Numbered from the stretch's first letter, positions 9,166-18,410 are shown. The stretch: 64,000 bases of DNA from Halomonas sp. THAF5a (GCF_009363755.1 NZ_CP045417.1:3162001-3226000), one strand, 5' to 3'. Notes: a model not told the origin generated them from the letters alone. Translations and numbers: made by a program.

Positions 9166-10737
9166 ATGTCCCTCGACGACCTGCATCTCAACCTGCGCAA
9201 CCTGACCCCGGACGACTATCCGCAGCTCAAGACGCTGATGGACCAGGTCTATCATGACATCGGCGGCGCCTGGCCCGAGGCCACCATCGACAAGCTGATC
9301 GCGGAGTTTCCCGACGGCCAGATCCTGATCGAGGACGACGAGACCATCGTCGGCGTGGCCCTCACCGTGCTGGTCGACTACGACACCTTCTCCAACCCGC
9401 ACCGCTACGACGACCTGATCGGCAAGCGCGAGACCATCCTCAACGACCCGGACGGCGACGCCATGTACGGCCTCGACGTGCTGATCCATCCGGACTACCG
9501 CGGCTACCGCCTGGGTCGGCGCCTCTACGAGGCGCGCAAGGAGTTGTGCCGCTCCATGAACCTGCGCTCGATCCTCGCCGGCGGGCGCATCCCCCACTAC
9601 TACCAGCACGCCCACGAGCTCTCGCCGGCCGAATACCTCGACAAGGTGGCCCGCAAGGAGATCCACGACCCCATCCTCTCCTTCCAGCTGGCCAACGACT
9701 TCCAGGTCAAGCGGCTCTTGCGCAAGTACCTGCCGGAGGACGAGAAGTCCCAGGGCTACGCGACCCTGCTGGAGTGGAACAACATCCTCTTCGAGCCGGC
9801 CGAGCGGGTGCTGGAGAACCGTCCGACCCAGGTGCGGGTCGGCGCGGTGCAGTGGCAGATGCGCGAGTTCTCCTCGGTGGAGTCGGTGCTGCAGCAGGTC
9901 GAGTACTTCGTCGACGCCCTCGCCGACTACCAGAGCGACTTCGCGGTCTTCCCCGAGCTCTTCAACGCGCCCCTGATGGGCCTGCAGGACCGCGCCGCCC
10001 AGCAGGACCAGATGGCCGCCATCCGCTTCCTCGCCGGCTTCACCGAGCAGTTCAAGAGCGAGCTCTCGCGCATGGCGGTCTCCTGCAACATCAACATCGT
10101 CGCCGGGTCGATGATCGAGGAGCACGAGGACGGCCGGCTCTTCAACGTCTGCTACCTCTTCCATCGCGACGGCAGCATCGAGTCCCAGGCCAAGCTGCAC
10201 ATCACGCCCCAGGAGCGCCGCGACTGGGTGATCGAGGGCGGCGACGAGCTCCAGGTCTTCGACACCGATGCCGGCCGGGTGGGCATCCTGATCTGCTACG
10301 ACGTCGAGTTCCCCGAGCTCTCGCGGCTGCTCGCCGACCAGGAGATGGACATCCTCTTCGTGCCCTTCTGGACCGACACCAAGAACGGCTACCTGCGGGT
10401 GCGCCACTGCGCCCAGGCACGCGCCATCGAGAACGAGTGCTACGTGGTGCTGTGCGGCAGCGTCGGCAACGTGCCCTCCATCGAGAACATGGAGATCCAG
10501 TACGCCCAGTCGTCGGTCTTCTCGCCCTCGGACTTCGCCTTCCCCCACGACGCCGTGCTCTCCGAGACCACGCCCAACACCGAGATGATCATGTTCTCGG
10601 ACCTCGACCTGACCCGGCTGACCGTGGTGCGCGCCGAGGGCTCGGTGACCAACCTCAAGGACCGGCGCAAGGACCTGTTCGACCTGCGCTGGCGCGACTG
10701 GTCCTGGAAGTCCGGGGCCAACCTGGAGGAGAGCTGA
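9166..10737 (+). CDS. Bifunctional GNAT acetyltransferase / nitrilase-superfamily amidohydrolase
   Basis: 523 residues with two fused domains. The N-terminal ~200 residues are a GNAT acyltransferase (LDVLIHPDYRGYRLGRRLYE, with the acyl-CoA pyrophosphate-loop pattern near 112-119). From about residue 223 a carbon-nitrogen hydrolase domain begins (VRVGAVQWQM) with its catalytic Glu264 (FPELFN), Lys343 (AKLH) and Cys377 (LICYDVEFPE). This is a known fusion family of unestablished physiological substrate. The chosen ATG follows AAAAGGA and begins MSLDDLHLNLRNL. It lies 4 bp before the MtfA-like gene, so the two are probably cotranscribed. Confidence 0.92.
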   Translation: MSLDDLHLNLRNLTPDDYPQLKTLMDQVYHDIGGAWPEATIDKLIAEFPDGQILIEDDETIVGVALTVLVDYDTFSNPHRYDDLIGKRETILNDPDGDAMYGLDVLIHPDYRGYRLGRRLYEARKELCRSMNLRSILAGGRIPHYYQHAHELSPAEYLDKVARKEIHDPILSFQLANDFQVKRLLRKYLPEDEKSQGYATLLEWNNILFEPAERVLENRPTQVRVGAVQWQMREFSSVESVLQQVEYFVDALADYQSDFAVFPELFNAPLMGLQDRAAQQDQMAAIRFLAGFTEQFKSELSRMAVSCNINIVAGSMIEEHEDGRLFNVCYLFHRDGSIESQAKLHITPQERRDWVIEGGDELQVFDTDAGRVGILICYDVEFPELSRLLADQEMDILFVPFWTDTKNGYLRVRHCAQARAIENECYVVLCGSVGNVPSIENMEIQYAQSSVFSPSDFAFPHDAVLSETTPNTEMIMFSDLDLTRLTVVRAEGSVTNLKDRRKDLFDLRWRDWSWKSGANLEES

Positions 10738-10741
10738 CGCC

Positions 10742-11563
10742 ATGCTCGGCCGGCTGCTGCGCCTGGGGGGGCGGCGCTTCGAGGCACGCCACCCCTTCCC
10801 CGCCGCCGACTGGGACGAGGCCCGGGCGCGGGTGGCGCTGCTCGCCGTCCTGCCCGACGACCAGGCCGAGCGGCTGGGGCATCGCGCCTGGGGCTTCGTG
10901 CATGCCAAGCGCCTGAGCCTGCATCCGGAACTCGCCGGGACGGTCACCTTCGACGCCCCGGCCAGGCTCGCCCTGGCGGGCCAGGCCTGCCTGCTGACCC
11001 TGGGCTGGTGCGACAGCGAGCACCGGGAGGCCTTCGCCAACGTCCACGAGATCCTGATCCTGCCCGACGCCTTCCAGCGCCGCGTGGAGGAGATGGACGA
11101 GTTCGGCGTGGTGCACGAGTACGACGACGAGCGTGCCGGCGAGACCTCCCTGCAGGGCCCGGTGGTGGTCGCCTGGCCCGACCTGATGGCGAGCGGCGGG
11201 CTCGACGGCTTCAACGTGCTGATCCACGAGCTGGCCCACAAGCTCGACCTCGGCAACTCCCTGGACGTCGACGGCTTCCCGCCGCTGCCCCGGGAGATCG
11301 ACCCGCGGGAGTGGTATCGCATCTTCATGGGGGTCTGGGGGGACCTCCAGGCGCGCCTCGCCCGGGGCGAGGCGACGCCCATCGACGACTATGCCGCGAG
11401 CCACCCCGGCGAGTGCTTCGCGGTCTGCTGCGAGCACTTCTTCAGCGACCCCGACCGCCTCCACCGCGCCTATCCGGCCCTCTACGGCCTGCTCTCCCGC
11501 TACTTCCACCAGGACCCGCTGGCCCACCTCCCGGCACACGCCGGCCCCTTCGACGCCTGGTGA
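10742..11563 (+). CDS. mtfA: MtfA-like zinc-dependent peptidase
   Basis: 273 residues with the zinc-peptidase motif HELAH at 162-166 (VLIHELAHKLDLGN), a downstream conserved segment ECFAVCCEHFF that probably supplies the third ligand, and the N-terminal LPDDQAERL stretch typical of MtfA (M90 family). In E. coli MtfA cleaves peptides and binds the sugar-PTS repressor Mlc; whether Mlc exists here is unknown, so a PTS link is not assumed. It begins 4 bp after the GNAT-nitrilase gene and is convergent with a LysR gene 52 bp away. Confidence 0.85.
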   Translation: MLGRLLRLGGRRFEARHPFPAADWDEARARVALLAVLPDDQAERLGHRAWGFVHAKRLSLHPELAGTVTFDAPARLALAGQACLLTLGWCDSEHREAFANVHEILILPDAFQRRVEEMDEFGVVHEYDDERAGETSLQGPVVVAWPDLMASGGLDGFNVLIHELAHKLDLGNSLDVDGFPPLPREIDPREWYRIFMGVWGDLQARLARGEATPIDDYAASHPGECFAVCCEHFFSDPDRLHRAYPALYGLLSRYFHQDPLAHLPAHAGPFDAW

Positions 11564-11615
11564 CTCGGCGCCCCACCTCGACGGCGCCCGGCGGTTCGAG
11601 GCCCCGGAGGCCGCC

Positions 11616-12491
11616 TCAGCCGGGCAGGGCCAGAGGCGCCCTCAGCCACTCCCAGAGCGTCGCCGCCTCCGCCCGGGCGGGCGCGCGGGCCGGCCGCACC
11701 AGCCAGAACCCCTCGTCGCTCTCGACCGGCCAGTCGAGCGCCGCCACCAGGTCGTCGCGCCCCTCCACCAGCCGCTGATGGGTCAGGGCCACGCCCTCGC
11801 CCAGCGCCGCGAGCGACAGCGTCATGCTCTGGGTATCGCAGGTCAGCGATGCGCAGCGCGAGGCCAGGGTTGGCATCCCCACCGCCTCCAGCCAGGCCGG
11901 CCAGCCCACCTCGAACCCCAGGGCGTGCAGCAGGGTGTGCGCCGCCAGGTCCGACGGCGTGGTGATGCGCTCGGCCAGCGCCGGAGCACACACCGGCAGC
12001 ATCGTCTCCCGGCCCAGGGAAACCGCCTCCATCCCCGGCCAGCTGCCCTGCCCGTAGCGGATCTCGAGATCGGCGCCCTCGGGACCGAAGTCATCCGGCC
12101 AGATGGCGCTGATCAGCCTCAGCGCCACCTCGGGATGCTCGCGGCGAAAGGCGCGGATGCGCGGCGCCAGCCAGTACTGCTGCATCACCGGCGTGGTGCG
12201 CAGCGTCACCGGCGCCTCCCCGCCGCCGCCGAAGACCTCCTCGGTGCCCTCGGCCAGGCGCGTGAAGCCATCCTGCAGGCACGGCAGCCAGGCCTGCCCC
12301 GCCGGCGTCAGGCTGAGGCTGCGCGGGTGGCGCACGAACAGCTTCTGGCCCAGGCGATCCTCGAGCAGGCGCACCCGCTGGCTGATCGCCGCCTGGGTCA
12401 CGCCCAGCTCCTGGCCGGCGGCGGTGAAGCTCAGGGTGCGCGCCGCCGTCTCGAAGGCCTGCAGCCACAGCAGGGGGGGAAGCCGACTCAT
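11616..12491 (-). CDS. LysR-family transcriptional regulator (GcvA-like)
   Basis: 291 residues. The N-terminal winged HTH spans residues 1-65 (LLWLQAFETAARTLSFTAAGQELGVTQAAISQRVRLLEDRLG), followed by a linker helix and a periplasmic-binding-like effector domain (about 90-285). The N-terminal MSRLPPLLWLQAFE style resembles GcvA-type regulators. It is divergent, across 107 bp, from the gamma-butyrobetaine hydroxylase gene, which is the usual position for a LysR regulator and its target, so control of quaternary-amine catabolism is the likely role. Confidence 0.87.
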   Translation of the reverse strand: MSRLPPLLWLQAFETAARTLSFTAAGQELGVTQAAISQRVRLLEDRLGQKLFVRHPRSLSLTPAGQAWLPCLQDGFTRLAEGTEEVFGGGGEAPVTLRTTPVMQQYWLAPRIRAFRREHPEVALRLISAIWPDDFGPEGADLEIRYGQGSWPGMEAVSLGRETMLPVCAPALAERITTPSDLAAHTLLHALGFEVGWPAWLEAVGMPTLASRCASLTCDTQSMTLSLAALGEGVALTHQRLVEGRDDLVAALDWPVESDEGFWLVRPARAPARAEAATLWEWLRAPLALPG

Positions 12492-12598
12492 GAATAACCT
12501 ACCTATAAATTGAGTGGGGTCATAGGGGCCAGATTAATCGTTTGTCGGCGAACCGGCCAGCCGCCACCATGGGCGCCTTCACAAGGGAGGAGCCGATC

Positions 12599-13771
12599 AT
12601 GACCGATACGCCGATTGCCGACGCACGCGCCGTCCTGCCCATGGGCGAACTGACCCCCCACGCCGAGGGACCGGCGCTCATCGAGGCCACGGCGGCCGGA
12701 CGACAGCTGGCCCTTGGCTGGGGCAACGGCGACCGGGCCCGGTTTCCGCTGACCTGGCTGCGCGACCACTGCGCCTGTGACGAGTGCCGCCATCCGATGA
12801 CCCGCGAGCGCCTCTACATGGCCCTCGAGGTGCCGGAACAGGCCCCGGCGACGGCGCTCGAGGACGGCAATCTGGTCCTCACCTGGGCCGACGGCCACGT
12901 CAGCCGCTTCGACGCCGTCTGGCTGCATCAGCGCCGCCCGGGCCAGGCGCGGGAGGATGCCGTGCCGTCGCGCCGTCCCTGGGCCCACGACTACCGTCCC
13001 ACCCGCGTCGACCACGCCGACTTCGTGGCCGGCGCCGAGGGCGAGCGCGCCTGGCTCACCGCCCTGCTGCGCGATGGCCTGGTGCTGCTCGAGAACGGCC
13101 CGCTGGCCGACGAGGAAGTGAGCCGCCTGGCGGGCCGCATCGGGCCGCTGCGCGCCACCAACTTCGGCGCCCGCTTCGACGTCAAGTCCAAGCCGAACCC
13201 GAACAACGCCGCCTATACCTCCATCGGCCTGGCCCTGCACACTGACCTGCCCAACTGGCGCAACCCGCCGGACATCCAGCTGCTCTACTGCCTGGAGAAT
13301 GATGCCGAGGGCGGCGAGTCCACCTTCTTCGACGGCTTCGCCGCGGCGGAGGCGCTGCGCGTCGAGTCGCCCGAGGCCTTCCGGCGGCTGGCCGAGACGC
13401 CGATCGACTTCCGCTTCCAGGACGAGGAGCACGACCTGGTGTGGACCGCGCCGGTGCTCGCCCTGGACGAGCAGGGCCGGGTCATCGAGGTCCGCCTCAA
13501 CAACTGGATCCGCGACACCCTGCGCCTGCCCCTCGAGGAGATCGATGCCTGGTACGACGCCTACCGCGCGTTCTGGGCGCTGGCCCAGGATCCCGCGAAC
13601 CGGCTCGAGTTCTCCCTGGCCCCGGGCGAGATGGTCGCCTTCGACAACCGCCGGGTGATGCACGGCCGCAACGCCTTCGATCCCGGTACCGGCCGGCGCC
13701 ACCTGCAGGGCACCTACCTCGATCTCGACATGTGCGAGTCCCGCCTGCGGGTGCTGGCCCGCGAGGCCTGA
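12599..13771 (+). CDS. Gamma-butyrobetaine hydroxylase-like 2-oxoglutarate dioxygenase
   Basis: 390 residues. An N-terminal DUF971-type zinc domain carries Cys58, Cys60, Cys63 (RDHCACDECRHP) and probably His110. A TauD-fold Fe(II)/2-oxoglutarate domain follows, with iron ligands His214 and Asp216 (LHTDLPNW) and His355 (RRVMHGRNAF). This pairing is diagnostic of gamma-butyrobetaine/trimethyllysine hydroxylases; gamma-butyrobetaine hydroxylase makes L-carnitine. The bacterial reaction is a step in, or a side branch of, trimethylamine-compound catabolism. GGGAGGAG precedes the chosen ATG. The LysR gene upstream and betaine-type binding protein downstream support a quaternary-amine role. Confidence 0.9.
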   Translation: MTDTPIADARAVLPMGELTPHAEGPALIEATAAGRQLALGWGNGDRARFPLTWLRDHCACDECRHPMTRERLYMALEVPEQAPATALEDGNLVLTWADGHVSRFDAVWLHQRRPGQAREDAVPSRRPWAHDYRPTRVDHADFVAGAEGERAWLTALLRDGLVLLENGPLADEEVSRLAGRIGPLRATNFGARFDVKSKPNPNNAAYTSIGLALHTDLPNWRNPPDIQLLYCLENDAEGGESTFFDGFAAAEALRVESPEAFRRLAETPIDFRFQDEEHDLVWTAPVLALDEQGRVIEVRLNNWIRDTLRLPLEEIDAWYDAYRAFWALAQDPANRLEFSLAPGEMVAFDNRRVMHGRNAFDPGTGRRHLQGTYLDLDMCESRLRVLAREA

Positions 13772-13848
13772 TCCCCCCTTCCTTTCTGGCCGCTGCCCGA
13801 CACAACATCAAACCGGTAGCGGCCTTCCCCCCATCACAAGGAGATCCC

Positions 13849-14787
13849 ATGCGTCTTTCCCCGACGACTCCCGCCCTGCCGCTGATCGCGCTGCCCCTGA
13901 GCCTGGGCCTGGCGAGCCCGGCCCTCGCCGACGACGCCACCCTGGACATCGGCGTGCCTCCCTGGCCCGGGGTCACGGTCAAGAGCGAGATGGTAAGCCA
14001 GCTCCTCGCCCCCCTGGGCTACGAGACCCGTACCCACGACGTTGGCCTGCAGGTCGTCTACCAGGGGCTGGAGACCGGCGACATCGATGCCCTGCTGGGC
14101 GGCTGGATGCCGGCCCAGCAGAAGATGTTCGCCCCCCGCGAGGAAAGCGGGGTGATCGAGGGCCTGGTCAACAACATCGAGGGCGCCCAGATGACCCTCG
14201 TGGTCCCGGACTACCTCCATGAGCAGGGCATCACCAGCTTCGCCGACCTGGACGACCATCGCGAGGCCTTCGACGGCAAGATCCATAGCTTCGGGGCCGG
14301 TTCCGCCGCCAGCGATGTGCTCTATCAGGCCATCGACGACGACGCCTGGGGGCTGGGCGACTGGGAGGTGGTGGACACCAGCGTGATCGGCATGCTCGGC
14401 GCCGCCAGCAGCGCCATCAGCCGCGAGGAGCCCATCGTCTGGGTCGGCTGGACGCCGCACTGGATGAACCTCGAGCTGCCGATGCGCTACCTCGACGATC
14501 CCAAGAACCTGTTCGGCGAGGACAACGGCGCGACCGACGTCCTGACCGTGCTGCGCAGCGACTACGGTGACGCCCACCCCAACCTGGAACGCTTCTTCGA
14601 GCAGTTCACCTTCGCCGCCGAGGAGCAGAGCTGGATGATCCAGCAGTTCGGCCAGGAGGAGCGCGAGGTCGAGGCGGTCGCCCGAGAGTGGCTGCAGGAG
14701 CACCCCGAACGCGTCGCGGCCATGCTCGAGGGCGTGACCACCGCGGACGGCGACCCCGCCTGGCCGGTGGTGAAGGCCAGCCTGTGA
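13849..14787 (+). CDS. Glycine betaine/carnitine-type ABC transporter substrate-binding protein
   Basis: 312 residues with a signal peptide (hydrophobic 8-25, cleavage after PALA about residue 27) and an OpuAC-type binding domain beginning ATLDIGVPPWPGVTVKSEMV. Tryptophan-rich segments (GGWMPAQQ; WVGWTPHWMN; EEPIVW) fit the aromatic cage that holds trimethylammonium groups. AAGGAGA precedes the ATG. No ATPase or permease gene adjoins it, so it must work with components elsewhere or be an orphan. Its position 77 bp after the hydroxylase suggests gamma-butyrobetaine, carnitine or a related betaine as ligand. Confidence 0.87.
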   Translation: MRLSPTTPALPLIALPLSLGLASPALADDATLDIGVPPWPGVTVKSEMVSQLLAPLGYETRTHDVGLQVVYQGLETGDIDALLGGWMPAQQKMFAPREESGVIEGLVNNIEGAQMTLVVPDYLHEQGITSFADLDDHREAFDGKIHSFGAGSAASDVLYQAIDDDAWGLGDWEVVDTSVIGMLGAASSAISREEPIVWVGWTPHWMNLELPMRYLDDPKNLFGEDNGATDVLTVLRSDYGDAHPNLERFFEQFTFAAEEQSWMIQQFGQEEREVEAVAREWLQEHPERVAAMLEGVTTADGDPAWPVVKASL

Positions 14788-14797
14788 GCCGCTGACC

Positions 14798-14818
14798 CGG
14801 CGGCCGCTTTGGCCGCCG
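14798..14818 (+). terminator. Hairpin after the betaine-binding-protein gene
   Basis: CGGCGGCC-GCTTT-GGCCGCCG, an 8-bp GC-only stem just after the stop at 14787. There is no T-run, so it may be a weak or Rho-assisted terminator or an RNA-stabilising hairpin. Confidence 0.45.
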
Positions 14819-14866
14819 GCCGCGCTGCCGTATGCTTGGGGCCCCGTCGCCAAGGATTCGCGCGCC

Positions 14867-15547
14867 ATGAGCCACCGCCTCGTCCTCGTCACCGGCCTGC
14901 TGGTCGTCCTGCTGGCCCTCGGCCTGCTGTGGCAGTGGCTCGCCATGCGCGACCTGCTCACCGTGGAGAGCCTGATGGCGCTGGCCAAGGGCTCGGTGGC
15001 CTGGCGCGACGCCCCCTGGGCGGTCGCGGTGGTGATGGCGGTCTACGCCGGCGCCTCGCTGGTGATGTTCCCGCTCAGCCTGCTGGTGGCCCTGACCGGC
15101 CTGCTGTTCGGCCCCTGGTGGGGCTTCGCCTATGCCCTGGCCGGCACCCTGGCCGCCTCGATGCTGACCTGGTGGGTGGGGCGCCGACTGGGCCGCGAGG
15201 CGCTGATGCGCCACGGCGGCCGGCGCCTCCAGGGCCTGTCGCGCTACCTCTCCGGGCGTGGCATCCGCACCATGACGCTGGTCAACCTGCTGCCGCTGGC
15301 TCCCTTCACCCTGACCAACATGATGGCCGGCGCCTTCCGCCTGCGCTTTCGCGACTACATGATCGGCTCGCTGCTGGGCATCGCCCCGGGGCTCGCCGGC
15401 GTCACCCTGCTGGGCAGCCAGCTGGGCCAGCTGGCCACCGCCGAGAGCCGCGGCGAGCTTTACTGGGCGGCCGGCGGCGTGCTGGCCGGGGTGGCGCTGC
15501 TGGTGGGGCTGAAGCGCTGGGCGGACCGGCGCCGCCGCGCCCGCTGA
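14867..15547 (+). CDS. TVP38/TMEM64 (DedA-superfamily) membrane protein
   Basis: 226 residues with five or six hydrophobic segments. Family landmarks include FPLSLLVALTGLLFGPWWGFAYA (near residue 68-90) and the second re-entrant part LVNLLPLAPFTLTNMMAGAFRLRFRDYMIGSLLGIAPG. TVP38 proteins are inner-membrane members of the VTT/DedA superfamily, several of which scramble or transport lipids; the exact role here is unknown. A lipid-related job would fit the convergent glycosyltransferase gene, whose stop codon lies 3 bp away. Confidence 0.85.
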   Translation: MSHRLVLVTGLLVVLLALGLLWQWLAMRDLLTVESLMALAKGSVAWRDAPWAVAVVMAVYAGASLVMFPLSLLVALTGLLFGPWWGFAYALAGTLAASMLTWWVGRRLGREALMRHGGRRLQGLSRYLSGRGIRTMTLVNLLPLAPFTLTNMMAGAFRLRFRDYMIGSLLGIAPGLAGVTLLGSQLGQLATAESRGELYWAAGGVLAGVALLVGLKRWADRRRRAR

Positions 15548-15550
15548 GGG

Positions 15551-16879
15551 CTACTCCCGGGGCGCCTCGGTCTCGTCCTCCTCGCGGTGGCCGGGCCACC
15601 AGGCGGGGCGCTCCTGCTCCCACTCCTCCTGCACCAGGTGACGCAGCAGGCGCCCGCGATGGCGCAGCATCTGCCACTCGGCGCCCAGCCGATGGCGAAT
15701 TCGCTCCCAGCCGCCTTCATCGGCATGGGTGAAGGGTCCCCCTCGGGCGATCGCCTGACGATAGACGGCCAGGCAGCGCGCGGCGCAGCGCGCCTCGTCG
15801 TAGCCGGCGGCGGTCGCCAGCGCCGCCTCGGCGAGCGCCGCGCGCGCCTCATCCACGGCCAGCGCCGCCAGCGCCTGGGTCATGGCCTCGAGGTCGTCGC
15901 CGGCGATCAGCCGGCCGTTGCGGCCCTCGACCACCACCTCGCGCACCCCGGGGGCATCGAGGGCCACCACCGGCAGCCCGGCCGCCATGGCCTCGGCCAC
16001 CACCATGCCCTGGGTCTCGCTGTGGGAGGCGAAGGCGAAGACGTCCATGGCGTGGTAGGCATCGATCAGCGCCTGGCCCTGGAGGCGGCCGGTGAAGTGC
16101 AGGCGACCCGCCACGCCCCGCGCCGCCGCCGCCGCCTCGATGTCGCGGCGCGCCTCGCCCTCGCCCACCACCAGGGCGTGCGCCTCGGGCCGCGCCGCCA
16201 GGGCGCCGGCCAGCGCCTCGGCCAGGAAGGCCAGGTTCTTCTCCAGCGCCAGCCGCCCCAGGTGACCCATCACGTAGGCCCCGTCGGGGATGCCGAGGCG
16301 CTCCCGCCAGGCACCGCCGTCGCCCCGGGCGAAGCGCGCGGTGTCCACGCCGCTCGGCACCACGCTGATGGCGGGGTTGGCCTCGCGCCGGCGCAGCAGG
16401 TCGCGGATGCTCTCGCTGGGGGCGATCACCTCGTCGCACAGCCAGGTGTACTGGGTCGCCAGCGCCACGGCGAAGCGCTGCATGCGCGGCGAGTCGCCGG
16501 GCACGTAGTGGGTGTAGTGCTCGTAGAGGGTGTGATGGGTGAAGATCAGCGGCAGGCCATAGGTCTCGGCGGCCCGGGCCGCGGTATCGCCGAGCAGGAA
16601 GGGGTGGTGGGCGTGGACGATGTCCGGCTCGAAGGCCTCGATCGCCTCGTGGAGCTGGCCGGGAATCGGCACCGGCAGCGAGAAGTCGCTGCCGTTGAAG
16701 TGCTGCATGGCCACCACCCGCACCACGTCGCTCTCGTCGTCGGGCTGGCCCTCCAGGCGCGGCGCCACCACCAGCACCCGGTGGCCGGCGGCCTGCAGCT
16801 GGCGCTTGAGCCGCTGGACCGACTCGCTGACCCCGCCGACGATGGGCAGGTAGGTGTTGGTGAACATCAGCACATTCAC
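15551..16879 (-). CDS. Glycosyltransferase family 4 (GT-B)
   Basis: 442 residues from a GTG start at 16879, chosen because GAGGAG lies 10 bases before it and VNVLMFTNTYLPIVGG is the expected family N-terminus; an upstream in-frame ATG would give a poorly conserved 27-residue extension. It has a GT-B fold: acceptor domain GGVSESVQRLKRQLQAAGHRV, and a donor domain with MGHLGRLALEKNL and the EX7E-type SHSETQGMVVAEAMAAGLPVV. Relatives include lipid-directed hexosyltransferases. The C-terminal ~40 residues are basic/tryptophan-rich and then acidic. Acceptor and sugar are not predictable. Confidence 0.82.
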   Translation of the reverse strand: MNVLMFTNTYLPIVGGVSESVQRLKRQLQAAGHRVLVVAPRLEGQPDDESDVVRVVAMQHFNGSDFSLPVPIPGQLHEAIEAFEPDIVHAHHPFLLGDTAARAAETYGLPLIFTHHTLYEHYTHYVPGDSPRMQRFAVALATQYTWLCDEVIAPSESIRDLLRRREANPAISVVPSGVDTARFARGDGGAWRERLGIPDGAYVMGHLGRLALEKNLAFLAEALAGALAARPEAHALVVGEGEARRDIEAAAAARGVAGRLHFTGRLQGQALIDAYHAMDVFAFASHSETQGMVVAEAMAAGLPVVALDAPGVREVVVEGRNGRLIAGDDLEAMTQALAALAVDEARAALAEAALATAAGYDEARCAARCLAVYRQAIARGGPFTHADEGGWERIRHRLGAEWQMLRHRGRLLRHLVQEEWEQERPAWWPGHREEDETEAPRE

Positions 16880-17089
16880 GGGAACGGGGCTCCTCGACTG
16901 GCGGTGGCGCCATTCTGCAGGGAAGGCCGGCGCCTGGCCATCTCTGTTCAGGATAGGCAAGCGAGGCCCGGGGCGAGGGGGCGCCGGGGAAAGGGCCCAC
17001 CCGCGGGAGCGCCGAGACCCGACGGGATTGGCTTTGCCGCCCCGCGCGGTAGACTGGCAGGGTCATCCATGGAGCCTAGGAGCCGACCC

Positions 17090-18163
17090 ATGACCCACCG
17101 CATCGCGGTCCTTCCCGGCGACGGCATCGGCAAGGAAGTCATGCCCGAGGGGCTGCGCGCCCTCGAGGCCGCCGCCCAGCGCTTTCACCTCGACCTCGCC
17201 CTCGAGTCCTTCGACTTCGCCAGCTGCGACTACTATGCCGAGCACGGCCAGATGCTGCCCGACGACTGGTTCGAGCGGCTCAAGGAGTTCGATGCCCTCT
17301 TCTACGGTGCGGTGGGCTGGCCGGACACCGTGCCCGACCACGTCTCGCTGTGGGGCTCGCTGCTGCAGTTCCGCCGCCGCTTCGACCAGTACGTCAACCT
17401 GCGCCCCTGCAAGCTGCTGCCGGGAGTGAAGAGCCCGCTGGCGGGCCGTGTGCCCGGCGACATCGACTTCTACGTGGTGCGCGAGAACACCGAGGGCGAG
17501 TACTCCAGCGTCGGCGGCAAGATGTTCGAGGGCACCGAGCGCGAGGTGGTGATCCAGGAGACGGTGATGACCCGCACCGGGGTCGACCGGGTGCTGAAGT
17601 ATGCCTTCGAGCTGGCCCAGAGCCGCCCGCGGAAGCGGCTCACCTCGGCCACCAAGTCCAACGGCATCGCCATCACCATGCCGTGGTGGGACGAGCGCGT
17701 GAAGGCGATGGGCGCGCACTATCCCGAGGTGTCGGTGGAGGCGTTCCATATCGACATCCTGGCCGCCAACTTCGTGATGCACCCCGACTGGTTCGACGTG
17801 GTCGTGGCGAGCAACCTGTTCGGCGATATCCTCTCCGACCTGGGCCCGGCCTGCACCGGCACCATCGGCGTGGCGCCCTCGGCCAACATCAACCCCGACG
17901 GCACCTTCCCGAGCCTCTTCGAGCCGGTGCACGGCAGTGCCCCGGACATCGCCGGACGCGGCATCGCCAATCCCATCGGCCAGATCTGGTCGGCCGCCAT
18001 GATGCTCGAGCACCTCGGCCACCCGGAGGCCGGCGCGGCCATCGTCGAGGCCTTCGAGGCGGTGCTCGCCGAGGGCGATGCGGACCTGCTCACCCCCGAC
18101 CTGGGCGGGCGCGGCACCACCGAGACCCTCGGCCGCGCCATCGCCGAGCGCATCGCCGGCTGA
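17090..18163 (+). CDS. D-malate / tartrate dehydrogenase (decarboxylating)
   Basis: 357 residues of the isocitrate/isopropylmalate dehydrogenase family, subgroup DmlA/TtuC. Landmarks are IAVLPGDGIGKEVMPEGLRAL (N-terminus), VSLWGSLLQFRRRFDQYVNLRP with substrate-binding arginines, VVRENTEGEYSSVGG, the metal-binding aspartates in ASNLFGDILSDLGPACTG, and EPVHGSAPDIAGRGIANP. It should oxidise D-malate to pyruvate and CO2 with NAD; close homologues also act on tartrate and isopropylmalate. AGGAGCCGACCC precedes the ATG. It stands alone, with no adjacent transporter. Confidence 0.88.
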   Translation: MTHRIAVLPGDGIGKEVMPEGLRALEAAAQRFHLDLALESFDFASCDYYAEHGQMLPDDWFERLKEFDALFYGAVGWPDTVPDHVSLWGSLLQFRRRFDQYVNLRPCKLLPGVKSPLAGRVPGDIDFYVVRENTEGEYSSVGGKMFEGTEREVVIQETVMTRTGVDRVLKYAFELAQSRPRKRLTSATKSNGIAITMPWWDERVKAMGAHYPEVSVEAFHIDILAANFVMHPDWFDVVVASNLFGDILSDLGPACTGTIGVAPSANINPDGTFPSLFEPVHGSAPDIAGRGIANPIGQIWSAAMMLEHLGHPEAGAAIVEAFEAVLAEGDADLLTPDLGGRGTTETLGRAIAERIAG

Positions 18164-18308
18164 GCGAACTCGGCATCCCGACACGCGACGGCCCCCGCTC
18201 AGGCGGTGGCGGTCATCCCCCCTCTCCGCTTGGTGGGCGACCCGGTCGGTTCAAGGCCCGTCCACCCCGTCGTCATTGACCGTCTCACGCCCAGTGATCG
18301 CAGCGCCA

Positions 18309-18369
18309 GTCAAGATGACGCGGAGATTGCCATAGCCAAAATACTGACTTGCGTCAAGATGTCGCGGAG
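18309..18369. repeat. Imperfect 17-bp direct repeat in the sqr upstream region
   Basis: GTCAAGATGACGCGGAG at 18309-18325 and GTCAAGATGTCGCGGAG at 18353-18369 differ at one base and are 44 bp apart, about four helical turns. They lie in the 299-bp gap between the D-malate dehydrogenase and the sulfide:quinone oxidoreductase genes. The repeat could be a pair of activator sites or a small duplication. Confidence 0.55.
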
Positions 18370-18410
18370 TAAAGGAGGACGAAAAAGGAGATAGGTGATA
18401 AGTTATAACA

